DNA of 64,000 nucleotides, taken from assembly GCA_036675265.1 (NCBI GenBank), contig JAKFFJ010000064.1, forward strand, positions 1 to 64,000. Direction: 5' to 3'. This DNA is from CAMPJU01 sp036675265. Lineage in GTDB: Bacteria; Pseudomonadota; Gammaproteobacteria; Xanthomonadales; Xanthomonadaceae. This document shows, in pieces, positions 17,119 to 28,462 of the stretch. Position numbers and translations under genes: made by a program. The notes under the pieces are model-generated. The model searched no databases and was not told the DNA's origin. It saw nothing but the letters and a program-made list of their open reading frames with translations. Each line of letters starts with the position of its first letter. The stretch's first letter is position 1.

Positions 17119-18383
17119 AGGCGCTCCGTCGGTTCCAGGGCGGCGGGTGCGGCCGGCGCTTCCGGCAGGTACTCGCCCTTGCCGATTTCCCAGCGCCAGA
17201 ACGCCCAGCCCAGGGCCGTCGCCATCGCGGCACCGAGGGCCAGCCACAGGGCATCCCCGCTCAGCAGTGGCGAGATGACGCCGGCCACCAGTGAATGCAG
17301 CACCAGGCCGGTGAAGGCCTGCAGCGACGAGGCCGACCCGCGCTGGCGCGGGTACATGTCCAGGATCGCCAGGGTGAGGATCGGGAACACCAGTGCGATG
17401 CCGAACGCGTTGAGCATCATCGGCAGCACGGCGAGCGGCAACTGCGGCACCGGCACAAGCAGGTTGTAGAGCACGTTCGCCACCGCCGCGATGCCGCAGC
17501 ACAGGAACCCGAGGTTGGCCAGCCGCGCGCCGGTCATCCGGCCCGCCGCGCGACCGGACACGTACGCGCCCAGCATCATCCCGCCGATGGTGGGCACGAA
17601 GAACCACGCGAAGTCGTTCTCGCCCAGGCGCTGGCCATCGAAGCCGCGCAGCAGGTCGAGCACGAATGCCGGCGCCGACGCGATGTACAGGAACAGTGCC
17701 GCGAAATTGAAGGCGCCCGCCGCGGCCAGGCGCTGGAAGCGCGGGTTGACCAGGATCCTGGCGTAGTCGCGCACCATCGTCTTCGGATGCAGCGCGATGC
17801 GGTCCGCCGGCGGATGGGTCTCCGGCAGCCCGAACCACACGGCCGCCAGCAGGACCAGCGCGAACAGCACCAGGAACCAGAAGATGGTGGGCCATGCGCT
17901 CCAGCCCAGGATCCAGCCGCCGATGATCGGCGCGATGGCCGGCGCGACACCGAAGATCATCGAGACCTGGCTCATCAGGCGCTGGGCATCGTCGCCGTGC
18001 AGCACGTCGCGGATCACCGCGCGCCCGACGATCAGCCCGACGCCCGCCGACAGCCCCTGCAACGCGCGGTACGCCAGCAGGGTCGCGAGGTCGGTGGCCA
18101 GCGCGCAGCCGACCGAGGCCAGCGCGAAGACGGCCAGGCCGGCCAGGATCACCCGCCGCCGGCCGACCGCGTCCGACAGCGGCCCGTGGACGATGCTCAT
18201 CAGCGCGTAGGCGACCAGGTAGACGCTGATCGTCTGCTGCATCGCCACCTTGTCCGCGCCCAGCTGCGACCCGATCGCCGGGAACGCCGGGAAGATCGTG
18301 TCGATGGAGAAAGGCCCGAACATGGCCAGCCCGCCCAGCAGCAGCGCCAGGCGGCGGATGTCCGGTGAATGGGGTGGCGACAT
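17115..18383 (-). CDS. Bcr/CflA-family multidrug efflux MFS transporter
   Basis: This 422-residue inner-membrane drug:H+ antiporter has about 12 hydrophobic segments. The family motif in the loop after helix 2 is GPLSDAVGRRRVILAG, and the drug:H+ antiporter pattern occurs at the start (FGPFSIDTIFPAFPAI). ATG 18383 is preferred; an upstream ATG in frame lacks homology. It is coupled to trpA by a GTGA overlap, so it may affect trpA expression. The substrate is unknown; relatives export bicyclomycin, chloramphenicol or dipeptides. Confidence 0.9.
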   Translation of the reverse strand: MSPPHSPDIRRLALLLGGLAMFGPFSIDTIFPAFPAIGSQLGADKVAMQQTISVYLVAYALMSIVHGPLSDAVGRRRVILAGLAVFALASVGCALATDLATLLAYRALQGLSAGVGLIVGRAVIRDVLHGDDAQRLMSQVSMIFGVAPAIAPIIGGWILGWSAWPTIFWFLVLFALVLLAAVWFGLPETHPPADRIALHPKTMVRDYARILVNPRFQRLAAAGAFNFAALFLYIASAPAFVLDLLRGFDGQRLGENDFAWFFVPTIGGMMLGAYVSGRAAGRMTGARLANLGFLCCGIAAVANVLYNLLVPVPQLPLAVLPMMLNAFGIALVFPILTLAILDMYPRQRGSASSLQAFTGLVLHSLVAGVISPLLSGDALWLALGAAMATALGWAFWRWEIGKGEYLPEAPAAPAALEPTERL

Positions 18384-18430
18384 GCCCACATTGTGACGGG
18401 TGACGGGCCCCAAGGGCCCTGCCCCTCCCC

Positions 18431-18447
18431 GTGGCGGCTCCCACAGG
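18431..18447. repeat. Half-copy of the GGCGGCTCCCACAGG repeat (family B)
   Basis: The 17 bases match one arm of the palindromes at 32912-32975 and 34040-34093. It lies between two divergently transcribed genes, 20 bases before the channel gene start. Confidence 0.6.
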
Positions 18448-18466
18448 GGGCAGGCATGATCCGGCC

Positions 18467-19075
18467 ATGACCTCGACCTTCGTCATGATCCTGGACTTCA
18501 TGGGGACGTTCGCGTTTGCCCTCAGCGGCGCGCTGGTCGCGGTGCGGCATCGCCTCGATCTCTTCGGCGTCCTGGTGCTGTCGTTCGCCGCCGCGGCCGC
18601 GGGCGGCATCACCCGGGACGTCTTGCTGGGCGCGACGCCACCGGTGGCCCTGGTCGATTGGCGCTACCTCGGCGTGTCCAGCGTGGCCGGGCTCGTCACG
18701 TTCTATCGCCATGCCGACGTCGAGCGCTTCCGCAACCCGGTCCAGGTCTCCGATGCGGTCGGCCTCGCCCTGTTCGCGGTCGTCGGCGCGAGCAAGGCAT
18801 TGACCGCCGGTGTGGGCCCGGTGGGGGCCGTGCTGCTCGGCGTCCTGACGGGCGTGGGCGGCGGCATCGTCCGCGACGTGCTTGTCGCGCAGGTGCCGGC
18901 GGTGCTGCAACGGGAGCTCTATGCCGTCGCGGCGCTGGCCGGCGCCCTTGTGTTCGTCGCTGCGCGATTGCTGGCATTGCCGCCCGCCGCTGCCGCGGTC
19001 GCTGGCGCGGTTGCCTGCTTCGCCCTGCGCTGGATGGCGATCCGCCGCGGCTGGCGCCTGCCGGTCGCCGACTGA
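18467..19075 (+). CDS. TRIC-type (UPF0126/YadS) membrane channel protein
   Basis: This 202-residue protein has seven hydrophobic helices arranged as two related halves, each with a glycine-rich signature: AAAAGGITRDVLLG in the first and GVGGGIVRDVLVAQ in the second. That is the hallmark of bacterial TRIC/YadS cation channels, which act as homotrimers. ATG 18467 gives MTSTFVMILDF; longer in-frame starts include repeat-derived sequence. It is divergent from the MFS gene and is followed by the glycine-riboswitch leader of gcvP. A link to glycine transport is conceivable given other riboswitch-associated transporters, but the riboswitch is downstream of it. Confidence 0.9.
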   Translation: MTSTFVMILDFMGTFAFALSGALVAVRHRLDLFGVLVLSFAAAAAGGITRDVLLGATPPVALVDWRYLGVSSVAGLVTFYRHADVERFRNPVQVSDAVGLALFAVVGASKALTAGVGPVGAVLLGVLTGVGGGIVRDVLVAQVPAVLQRELYAVAALAGALVFVAARLLALPPAAAAVAGAVACFALRWMAIRRGWRLPVAD

Positions 19076-19096
19076 TCGCTTCCCCCTGTGGGGGCC

Positions 19097-19102
19097 TATA
19101 AT
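19097..19102 (+). promoter_or_regulatory. Consensus -10 (TATAAT) for the gcvP riboswitch leader
   Basis: A perfect TATAAT lies 14 bases before the first riboswitch stem. No good -35 hexamer is visible 16-18 bases upstream, so an activator may be needed or recognition rests on the -10. Confidence 0.65.
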
Positions 19103-19115
19103 TGGGGGGCAGCAC

Positions 19116-19316
19116 GCGGTGGGAGAAGCGGTTGGCCATGTCCCTGCATGGCGCCGCTGCCGAAGGCGCAACGCCCGGAATCGCTCAGGCCCCACGACCG
19201 CCGCGGTGCACACACTCTGGAGAGACCGGACCGCGCGAGCGGCGCCCGGCGCCGAAGGGGCAAGAAGCCGGATCCTCCCCCGCGGCTTCCAAACTCTCAG
19301 GCAAAAGGACAGAGGG
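19116..19316 (+). promoter_or_regulatory. Tandem glycine riboswitch (two aptamers) controlling gcvP
   Basis: Two consecutive glycine aptamers are visible. The first (about 19116-19204) has GGGAGAAGCGG, the conserved CCGAAGG, GGAATCGCTCAGG and closes with CCACGACCGC. The second (about 19211-19316) has ACTCTGGAGAGACC, GCCGAAGGGGCAAGAAGCC, AAACTCTCAGGCAAAAGGA and the closing CAGAG. The internal linker is only a few bases, as in the cooperative tandem class. The gcvP start is about 55 bases downstream. Known members switch on glycine-cleavage genes when glycine is high; the exact expression platform here is not obvious, but G-rich 19313-19317 can pair with C-rich 19341-19350. Confidence 0.93.
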
Positions 19317-19371
19317 GCTTGCTTCACCCAACGCCCCCGCGGCAACCGCCGCGCCATCGACGTCCTTCGCC

Positions 19372-22293
<2,922 letters not shown>

Positions 22294-22303
22294 GAGCGGC
22301 GCC

Positions 22304-22633
22304 ATGGCCTTCGTCGACCGCTATGCCACCCCCACCCGCGAGCGTGCCGACGTCGACGCGATGCCGGGCGCCGTGGTCGTCGAGTTCGGCACTGACTGGT
22401 GCGGCCATTGCCAGGCCGCGCGGCCCTGGGTCGAGGCGGCCTTCGACGCGCATCCCGGCGTGCGCCACGTCAAGGTCGAAGATGGGCGCGGACGCCGCCT
22501 CGGGCGCACGTTCGGGGTGAAGCTGTGGCCCACGCTGGTGTTCCTGCGCGACGGCGTCGAAGTCGCGCGGGTCGTGCGTCCCGTCGACGCGACGGCGCTG
22601 TCGCACGCATTCAAACTGGTGGCGCAAGGCTGA
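22304..22633 (+). CDS. Thioredoxin-family protein
   Basis: This 109-residue protein has a single thioredoxin fold with the active site TDWCGHCQAARPWV (CGHC, residues about 33-36) and the cis-proline loop GVKLWPTLVFLRDG. No signal peptide is present, so it is cytosolic. It sits 10 nt after gcvP with AGGAG 8 bases before the ATG, and is probably co-transcribed and hence under riboswitch control. Its CGHC motif differs from the CGPC of canonical thioredoxin and recalls protein-disulfide-isomerase sites; a role in keeping glycine cleavage or lipoyl proteins reduced would be a guess. Confidence 0.88.
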   Translation: MAFVDRYATPTRERADVDAMPGAVVVEFGTDWCGHCQAARPWVEAAFDAHPGVRHVKVEDGRGRRLGRTFGVKLWPTLVFLRDGVEVARVVRPVDATALSHAFKLVAQG

Positions 22634-22787
22634 ATGGCCGGAGCGGCTGAACGCTTCAGCCAGCAGTTGGACAGGGACGTGCAAACCCCGGTTTTTTGCA
22701 CCTTCCCGTAACGCATCCCCTAGGAAGCTGGTCGCGTCCGATCCCATCCGTGCGGATCGGGCACCTTCCCCAACAGGAGCAGCTCCC

Positions 22788-23033
22788 ATGGCGAACAACC
22801 AGAACAAGAACCAGGGCAACAACCAGAACACCCGCAACCAGCAGCAGGGCCAGCAGGCCCAGGGCCAGCAGCAGAACCAGACCCGCACCGCGGGCAGCCG
22901 TTCGGGCCAGTCCGAGACCATGCAGGGCCAGTCGGGCCGCAACCAGGGCTCGCAGTCCTCGCAGTCCTCGCAGTCCGGTCGCAACCAGGGTTCCGACCAG
23001 TCCGGTCGTGGCCAGGGTGGCAGCGACCGCTAA
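22788..23033 (+). CDS. Small Gln/Asn/Ser/Gly-rich disordered protein
   Basis: I do not recognise this 81-residue protein. It is nearly all Q, N, G, S, R and T, with repeats such as NNQNKNQGNNQN, QQQGQQAQGQQQ and SQSSQSSQSGRNQGS. It has no hydrophobic core, signal or helix, so it is predicted disordered. A good Shine-Dalgarno (AGGAG, 8 nt before ATG) and a terminator right after the stop support real expression, as does its coherent amino-acid composition against the strong GC bias. It resembles small stress-induced hydrophilic (KGG/con-10-like) proteins in spirit only. The next gene is a ferritin-like protein. Confidence 0.65.
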   Translation: MANNQNKNQGNNQNTRNQQQGQQAQGQQQNQTRTAGSRSGQSETMQGQSGRNQGSQSSQSSQSGRNQGSDQSGRGQGGSDR

Positions 23034-23053
23034 CCGCAGCGACATGCGAATCG

Positions 23054-23080
23054 ACGGGCCGCCTCGCGCGGCCCGTTTTC
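23054..23080 (+). terminator. Terminator after the Q/N-rich gene
   Basis: An 8-bp GC stem (23055-23062 with 23068-23075) and a short TTTT run lie 21 bases after the stop. Read-through into the ferritin-like gene is possible because the T run is short. Confidence 0.7.
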
Positions 23081-23103
23081 CTTCCCCTGACGGAACAGAC
23101 CCC

Positions 23104-23718
23104 ATGAAGAAATCCGAATTCGATACCGCGCAGGTCCACGAACTGCTTTACCAGGCGCTCGAGACCGAGCTCGGCGGCGTGCAGGTCTACGAGACGGCGC
23201 TGCGCTGCGCGGTCAACGACGACCTGCGCAATGAATGGAACGAGTATCTCGACGAGACCCGCCGGCACGTGCAGGTCCTGACCCGCGTCTTCGAGACGCT
23301 CGGCATGGACACGGACACGATGACGCCGGGCCGCAAGGTCGTGAAGCACCAGGGCGAGTCGCTGGTGGAAGCCATGGAGATGGCACTGGCGGCCGGCGAT
23401 CCCGCCGCGGCGGAACTGGTCGCATGCGAATGCGTCGTGCTCGCCGAGACCAAGGACCACAGCAACTGGGAACTGATCGGCCTGGTCGGCGAAAAGGGCC
23501 AGGGCGACACCGCGAAGGTGCTCAAGGCCGCCTACGACTCGGTCGAACAGGACGAGGACCACCACCTGTACCACACGATGGGCTGGTGCCGCGAACTGTG
23601 GATCCAGTCACTCGGCTTCCCCGCCGTGCTGCCGCCGCCGGAGGAAGTGCGCAAGGTCGAGACCGCCATCGGGGCCTCGCGCGCCGAACAGGCGCGCGAC
23701 CAGATGCCCAAGCACTGA
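23104..23718 (+). CDS. Ferritin-like helical protein (putative di-iron)
   Basis: This 204-residue, mostly helical protein begins MKKSEFDTAQVHELLYQALETELGGVQVYE. Candidate metal ligands recur on separate helices: Glu20-Glu30, Glu51/His55 (ETRRH), Glu115/His119 (ETKDH) and Glu151-His154 (EDHH). This spacing suggests a ferritin-like four-helix bundle similar to rubrerythrin/YciE-type proteins, but the pattern is not canonical ExxH throughout. No signal peptide is present. It stands 70 nt after the Q/N-rich gene; stress or iron/redox function is inferred. Confidence 0.75.
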   Translation: MKKSEFDTAQVHELLYQALETELGGVQVYETALRCAVNDDLRNEWNEYLDETRRHVQVLTRVFETLGMDTDTMTPGRKVVKHQGESLVEAMEMALAAGDPAAAELVACECVVLAETKDHSNWELIGLVGEKGQGDTAKVLKAAYDSVEQDEDHHLYHTMGWCRELWIQSLGFPAVLPPPEEVRKVETAIGASRAEQARDQMPKH

Positions 23719-23728
23719 ACCCTGCGCG

Positions 23729-25729
23729 TCAGCCGCCGATGTGGCGGTCGAAGAACGCGAGCATCTCGGTGTAGAGGCGCTCGTTGTTCTCTTCCTTGTA
23801 GAACCCGTGCATCTCGCCCGACTGGATGATCATCCCTTCGGGCTCGTTGCCGGCCGCCTTCAGCGCCGCATACATCGCCTCGGTGTTCTCGGGCGGGCAG
23901 CGCGGGTCGCGCGCACCGGCCGCCAGGTACACCGGGATGTCGATCCGGTCGGCATGGGTGACGGGCGAGACGGCGGCCCACTCGGCTGGGGTGTCGCCCA
24001 GCGCCTTCGTCAGGTACCGGCGGCCCGCCTCGCTCTGGCCGGTGTCGCTCTCCTCGAACTGGATGCCGACGTCGTACGCGCCCACGTAGCCGAACGCGCA
24101 CTTGTACAGCCCCGGCGCGCGGGCCGGCGCCATCATCGCGGCGTAGCCGCCGAAGCTGCCGCCGTAGATGCAGATGCGCTCGGGGTCGGCATGGCCCTCG
24201 GCGATCATGTGCCTGGTCGCATCGATGATGTCGAACATCAGCTCGTCGGCCCAGTTGCCCCAGGCCATGTCCTCGAACTTCTCGCCGAACCCGCCGGACC
24301 CCCGGAAGTTGACCTGCATGACCGCGTAGCCGCGGCTCGCCATCATCTGCGCTTCCGGGTTGAAGCCCCAGTGGTCGCGCGGGCCCATCGGGCCGCCGTG
24401 CGGGTTGACGATCATCGGCAGGTCCTTGCCGTCCGAGCCGTGCGGGATGGTGAGGTAGCCGTGCAGCGTCAGGCCGTCGCGCGCCTTGAACGAGAACGGC
24501 TTCACCGAGGCCATCCGGTCCGGGTCGAGCCAGCGGCGGTTCTGCATCAGGAACCGCGCCTTCTTGGTCGCGCGGTCGTACAGGTACAGCTGGCCGGGAT
24601 TGCGGTCGCTGTACACCGACACCACGATCTTCGAGCCGTCCGCGGTCGCGCTGGAGAAGTCGACCATCTGGCCGGGGAACGACGCGGCCAGCGACTCGTA
24701 CAGCGCCGCGTCCGGGTGCGACTCGTTGGTCAGGGTGACGCGCGGCGCACCGGCCTCGGTCGCGATGCCGATGACCGTATCCATGTCCGATGCGTGGATG
24801 TAACTCGAAGGGTCCGACACCGGGTCGTGGAACAGCAGCTCGAACTCGCCGGTCACCGGGTCGAACGTGCCGAACTGGGTGGTGCCCTTGTCCACCGAGC
24901 GGGTGGCGTAGATCGTGCCGTCGCCGGCGGTCCCGCCGATCGACAGCTTGGCGCCGGTGTCGGACGACCTGTTGAGCAGCGTCCACTTGCCATCGTCGCC
25001 GCGCTTGTAGAGCTCGGTTTCGCTGGCGTAGTTGCCCGCCTCGTCCTCGCTGTCGAAGCAGACGGCGAAGCGCGGCTCGCGATCGGCGCCCAGCGCGATC
25101 TGGCAGTTCTCGCGCGGCGCTTCGGCCAGCGTCCGCCAGCGGCCGGCGGTGGTGTCGAACAGCACGACCTCGGTGTTCACGCCGTCGCGTGACCGCGGCT
25201 TGGTGACCTCCATCAGCACGTTCTCGTCGTCGTCCTCCAGCGTGTCGAGCAGGCTGAAGCGACGGTTGCCGACCGACTTGCCGCGCTGGGTGACGTCGCG
25301 CGTCCCGTAGAACACCAGCGGACGCGGCATGCTGCCGTCGGCGTTGACGCCGAACCACTCGCCCGTGCCGAACGGCTGGGCGAAGTGGCCGATCTTGCGG
25401 ATCGCGGTGAAGATCAGCCGCTCCGGGCTGGTCCAATGGAAGGCGCCGACGCTCTTCTCGTCGGGCAGCTGGTTGACCTTGAGGAGCGCCAGGTCCTCGG
25501 TGCGCAGCACCACCAGCACGTCCTGCTCGTCCTTCTCGACGGTCATGGCCAGGTACTCGCCGGTCGGCGAGATCTTGACGCTGCTGTAGGTCGGGTGGCG
25601 CACGAAATCGGCGATGGTCGGCTTCGCCGCCGGTGCGGCGTTCGGCTCGGCGGCGTGCGCCCGGCCGGTGCCGGCCACGGCGGTCGCCATCAGGGCGGCC
25701 GCGGCCAGGCCCTGGACAATGATCTTCAT
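23729..25729 (-). CDS. S9-family (prolyl-oligopeptidase-like) serine peptidase, secreted
   Basis: This 666-residue peptidase starts MKIIVQGLAAAALMATAVAG, a Sec signal peptide ending AHAA. Next come a ~350-residue beta-propeller that gates substrates and the C-terminal alpha/beta-hydrolase domain. The catalytic serine is in CIYGGSFGGYAAMMA (GxSxGG). The aspartate is likely in YLAAGARDPRCP, and the histidine in GEMHGFYKEEN close to the C-terminus. It is expected to cleave short peptides in the periplasm. ATG 25729 is used because upstream in-frame residues are unlike a signal sequence. It is convergent with the ferritin-like gene (10-nt gap) and divergent from the DUF2147 gene. Confidence 0.93.
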   Translation of the reverse strand: MKIIVQGLAAAALMATAVAGTGRAHAAEPNAAPAAKPTIADFVRHPTYSSVKISPTGEYLAMTVEKDEQDVLVVLRTEDLALLKVNQLPDEKSVGAFHWTSPERLIFTAIRKIGHFAQPFGTGEWFGVNADGSMPRPLVFYGTRDVTQRGKSVGNRRFSLLDTLEDDDENVLMEVTKPRSRDGVNTEVVLFDTTAGRWRTLAEAPRENCQIALGADREPRFAVCFDSEDEAGNYASETELYKRGDDGKWTLLNRSSDTGAKLSIGGTAGDGTIYATRSVDKGTTQFGTFDPVTGEFELLFHDPVSDPSSYIHASDMDTVIGIATEAGAPRVTLTNESHPDAALYESLAASFPGQMVDFSSATADGSKIVVSVYSDRNPGQLYLYDRATKKARFLMQNRRWLDPDRMASVKPFSFKARDGLTLHGYLTIPHGSDGKDLPMIVNPHGGPMGPRDHWGFNPEAQMMASRGYAVMQVNFRGSGGFGEKFEDMAWGNWADELMFDIIDATRHMIAEGHADPERICIYGGSFGGYAAMMAPARAPGLYKCAFGYVGAYDVGIQFEESDTGQSEAGRRYLTKALGDTPAEWAAVSPVTHADRIDIPVYLAAGARDPRCPPENTEAMYAALKAAGNEPEGMIIQSGEMHGFYKEENNERLYTEMLAFFDRHIGG

Positions 25730-25881
25730 CTCGGTGTTCCCCCGGAAATCCGCTGGATGTTCCCCGGGGGGAGCGTACCCCATCCCCCCGCGGGCACGGG
25801 ACTTCGTGGCATTCATCTCGGTAAATGCCGCGGCGCCCGGTACCCTATGATGCCCCGCTTACCCACCGGAAAAACGACCCC

Positions 25882-26319
25882 ATGACCATCAGGACCGTCG
25901 CCAGGCTGTTCGGCATTTCCCTGCTCGTCGCCGGCTTCGCCGCCGCCGCGCAGACGCCCGAGGGACGCTGGAAGACCATCGACGACGAGACCGGCAAGGT
26001 GAAGTCGATCGTCGAGGTCACGCGCGCGCAGGACGGGACCCTGCAGGGCAGGGTCGTCGAGATCCTGCACTCCGACAAGGGACCCAACCCCACCTGCGAC
26101 AAGTGCGGTGGCGCCAACAAGGACAAGCCCATCAAGGGGATGACCATCCTGTGGGGCATGCGTGACCAGGGCGGCGGCGCATACGCCGGCGGCCGCATCC
26201 TGGACCCGTCCAAGGGCAAGACCTACAAGTCCAAGCTCGAGATGCTGGGTGACGACCGCCTGGGCGTGTCGGGCTGCATCGCGTTCTTCTGCCGCCAGCA
26301 GGAGTGGGTCCGCGAGTGA
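25882..26319 (+). CDS. DUF2147-family secreted protein
   Basis: This 145-residue protein has a signal peptide (MTIRTVARLFGISLLVAGFA) and a lipocalin-like DUF2147 domain: PEGRWKTIDDETGKVKSIV, LQGRVVEIL, CDKCGGANKDKPIKGM and a C-terminal GCIAFFCRQQEW. Four cysteines may form disulfides or bind metal. Function of the family is unknown. ATG 25882 is chosen for the signal peptide. A TATGAT hexamer at 25846-25851 could be the -10. Its stop overlaps the metG GTG start as GTGA, coupling a periplasmic protein to a tRNA synthetase gene. Confidence 0.88.
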   Translation: MTIRTVARLFGISLLVAGFAAAAQTPEGRWKTIDDETGKVKSIVEVTRAQDGTLQGRVVEILHSDKGPNPTCDKCGGANKDKPIKGMTILWGMRDQGGGAYAGGRILDPSKGKTYKSKLEMLGDDRLGVSGCIAFFCRQQEWVRE

Positions 26320-28373
26320 GTCGCGAGCTCGTCGTTTCGTGCGCCCTGCCCTACGCCAACGGGCCGCTGCACCTCGGGCACCTGGTCGGTTACATCCAGG
26401 GCGACATCTGGGTCCGCGCGCAACGGCTGGCGGGCAACACCGCCTGGTTCGTCTGTGCCGACGACACGCACGGCACCCCGATCATGCTGGCCGCGCAGAA
26501 GGCCGGCACGACGCCGGAGGCCTTCATCGCCGGCGTGCAGGCCGGGCATGAGCGCGACTTCGCCGACTTCCTGGTCGCCTTCGACCACTACGACTCGACC
26601 CACTCGGCACGCAACCGCGCACTGACCGAGGCGATCTACGCAAAGCTCGACCACAACGGCCACGTGCGCCGGCGTTCGGTCGAGCAGCTGTACGACCCGG
26701 TCGAGGGCATGTTCCTGCCGGACCGCTACGTGCGCGGCACCTGCCCGCGTTGCGGCACGGCCGACCAGTACGGCGACAACTGCGAGCACTGCGGGGCGAC
26801 CTACGCGCCGACGGAGCTGCTGGACCCGCGTTCGGTGGTGAGCGGCGCGGCGCCGGAGCTGCGAACGTCGGAACACTTCTTCTTCGCGCTGGGCGACTTC
26901 GAGGGCTTCCTGCGCGAGTGGCTGTCCGGCGACGTGGCCGTGCCGGGCGTCAAGGCCAAGCTGCGCGAATGGCTCGATGCCGAGGGCGGGCTGCGCCCGT
27001 GGGACATCTCGCGCGACAAGCCCTACTTCGGCTTCGAGATCCCGGGCCACCCGGGCAAGTACCTGTACGTCTGGATCGACGCGCCGATCGGGTACCTGTC
27101 GAGCTTCCAGGCCCTGTGCGAGCGCGAGGGCCTGGATTTCTTCTCGTACCTGGCGCGCGACAGCAAGGCCGAGCTGCACCACTTCATCGGCAAGGACATC
27201 GTCAACTTCCACGGGCTGTTCTGGCCGGCGGTGCTGCACGGCGCGGGCTTCCGCGCGCCCACGCGCCTGCACGTCAACGGCTACCTGACGGTGGACGGGG
27301 CAAAGATGTCCAAGTCGCGCGGCACCTTCGTGATGGCGCGCACCTACCTGGATGCCGGCCTGGACCCGGAGGCGCTGCGCTACTACTTCGCCACCAAGAC
27401 GGCCGGCGGCGTGGACGACCTGGACTTGAACCTGGCGGATTTCGTCGCGCGCGTGAACGCGGACCTCGTCGGCAAGTTCGTCAACCTCGCCAGCCGCTGC
27501 GCGGGCTTCATCGACAAGCGCTTCGAGGGGCGCCTGGCGGATGCGCTGCCGGACCGTGCGATGTACGAACGGTTCGTCGCCGAGGTCGGGCCGATCGCCG
27601 CGGCATACCAGCGCAACGAGGCCGCGACCGCGCTGCGCATGGCGATGGCGCTGGCCGACGAGGCCAACCGCTGGATCGACGAGCGCAAGCCGTGGGTGAT
27701 CGCGAAGCAGGCGGAGTCCGACGCCGAGCTGCAGGCCGTGTGCACGCAGGGACTGAACCTGTTCCGCGTGCTGGCCGTCGCGTTGAAGCCGGTCCTCCCG
27801 CAGGTCGCCGCGCGCGCCGAAGCCTTCCTGCGTGCGCCGGTCACCCACTGGGCGTCGGTCGCCAGGCCGCTCGTGGGCACCGCCATCGAGCGCTACCAGC
27901 CGTTGTTCACCCGAATCGACCCCAAGCAGATCGAAGCCATGACCGAAGCCAGCAAGGAATCCCTGAAGCCCGCCCCTGGAGGCGTCGCCGCCGTGGCGGC
28001 TCCAACGGGGCAGGCGTCCGTGGGAGCCGGCACCCCGGCGAACACCGTGGGCATCGAGGACTTCGCCAGACTCGACCTGCGCATCGCCCGGGTCCTCGCC
28101 TGCGAGTTCGTCGAAGGGTCCGACAAGCTCCTGCGCTTCGAGCTCGATGCCGGCGACCTCGGCAGGCGGCAGGTCTTCTCGGGCATCCGCGCGTCCTACG
28201 GGGAGCCCGGCAAGCTCGTCGGCCGCAACGTGGTGTTCATCGCCAACCTCGCGCCACGCAAGATGCGCTTCGGCATCAGCGAAGGCATGATCCTGTCGGC
28301 CGGCTTCGACGGCGGCCGCCTGGCCCTGCTCGACGCCGACCAGGGCGCCGCACCCGGCATGCCGGTCCGCTGA
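26316..28373 (+). CDS. metG: Methionyl-tRNA synthetase with C-terminal tRNA-binding domain
   Basis: MetG charges tRNA-Met. The 685-residue protein has the HIGH-like motif YANGPLHLGHL near the start, the zinc knuckle CPRCG...CEHCG (about 145-165), the KMSKS loop (DGAKMSKSRGTF), an anticodon-binding helical domain, and a C-terminal Trbp111/OB domain (IEDFARLDLRIARVL to the end). GTG 26316 forms a GTGA overlap with the upstream gene; an earlier in-frame GTG at 26304 would add four residues. The linker before the OB domain is encoded by a palindromic repeat (27970-28032). Confidence 0.97.
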   Translation: MSRELVVSCALPYANGPLHLGHLVGYIQGDIWVRAQRLAGNTAWFVCADDTHGTPIMLAAQKAGTTPEAFIAGVQAGHERDFADFLVAFDHYDSTHSARNRALTEAIYAKLDHNGHVRRRSVEQLYDPVEGMFLPDRYVRGTCPRCGTADQYGDNCEHCGATYAPTELLDPRSVVSGAAPELRTSEHFFFALGDFEGFLREWLSGDVAVPGVKAKLREWLDAEGGLRPWDISRDKPYFGFEIPGHPGKYLYVWIDAPIGYLSSFQALCEREGLDFFSYLARDSKAELHHFIGKDIVNFHGLFWPAVLHGAGFRAPTRLHVNGYLTVDGAKMSKSRGTFVMARTYLDAGLDPEALRYYFATKTAGGVDDLDLNLADFVARVNADLVGKFVNLASRCAGFIDKRFEGRLADALPDRAMYERFVAEVGPIAAAYQRNEAATALRMAMALADEANRWIDERKPWVIAKQAESDAELQAVCTQGLNLFRVLAVALKPVLPQVAARAEAFLRAPVTHWASVARPLVGTAIERYQPLFTRIDPKQIEAMTEASKESLKPAPGGVAAVAAPTGQASVGAGTPANTVGIEDFARLDLRIARVLACEFVEGSDKLLRFELDAGDLGRRQVFSGIRASYGEPGKLVGRNVVFIANLAPRKMRFGISEGMILSAGFDGGRLALLDADQGAAPGMPVR
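27970..28032. repeat. Diverged family-B repeat inside metG
   Basis: GGCGTCGCCGCCGTGGCGGC and GTGGGAGCCGGCA match arms of the palindromes near mutL. It is read in frame and encodes an Ala/Gly/Pro-rich linker (GGVAAVAAPTGQASVGAG) between the catalytic and OB domains of MetG. Confidence 0.65.
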
Positions 28374-28375
28374 TT

Positions 28376-28459
28376 GGTCATTCCCGCGGAGGCGGGAATC
28401 CAGTGCCCATCGGAATGCCTGCTACGCCACCGCTGGATCCCCGCCTTCGCGGGGATGAC
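28376..28459. repeat. Inverted pair of family-A repeats between metG and rnfB
   Basis: Unit 28376-28403 (GGTCATTCCCGCGGAGGCGG...) and unit 28433-28459 (CTGGATCCCCGCCTTCGCGG...) are reverse-complementary relatives, 29 bases apart. They begin 3 bases after the metG stop and end 4 bases before the likely rnfB start. The doublet could fold as one long hairpin. Confidence 0.88.
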
Positions 28460-28462
28460 GCG

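Noticed and set aside
22634..22787. Inverted repeats GGCTGAACGCTTCAGCC and GTGCAAA...TTTGCAC as a terminator or operator
   Set aside because: The first has no T run and the second has a 9-base loop. I see no partner site, so I do not call a feature.
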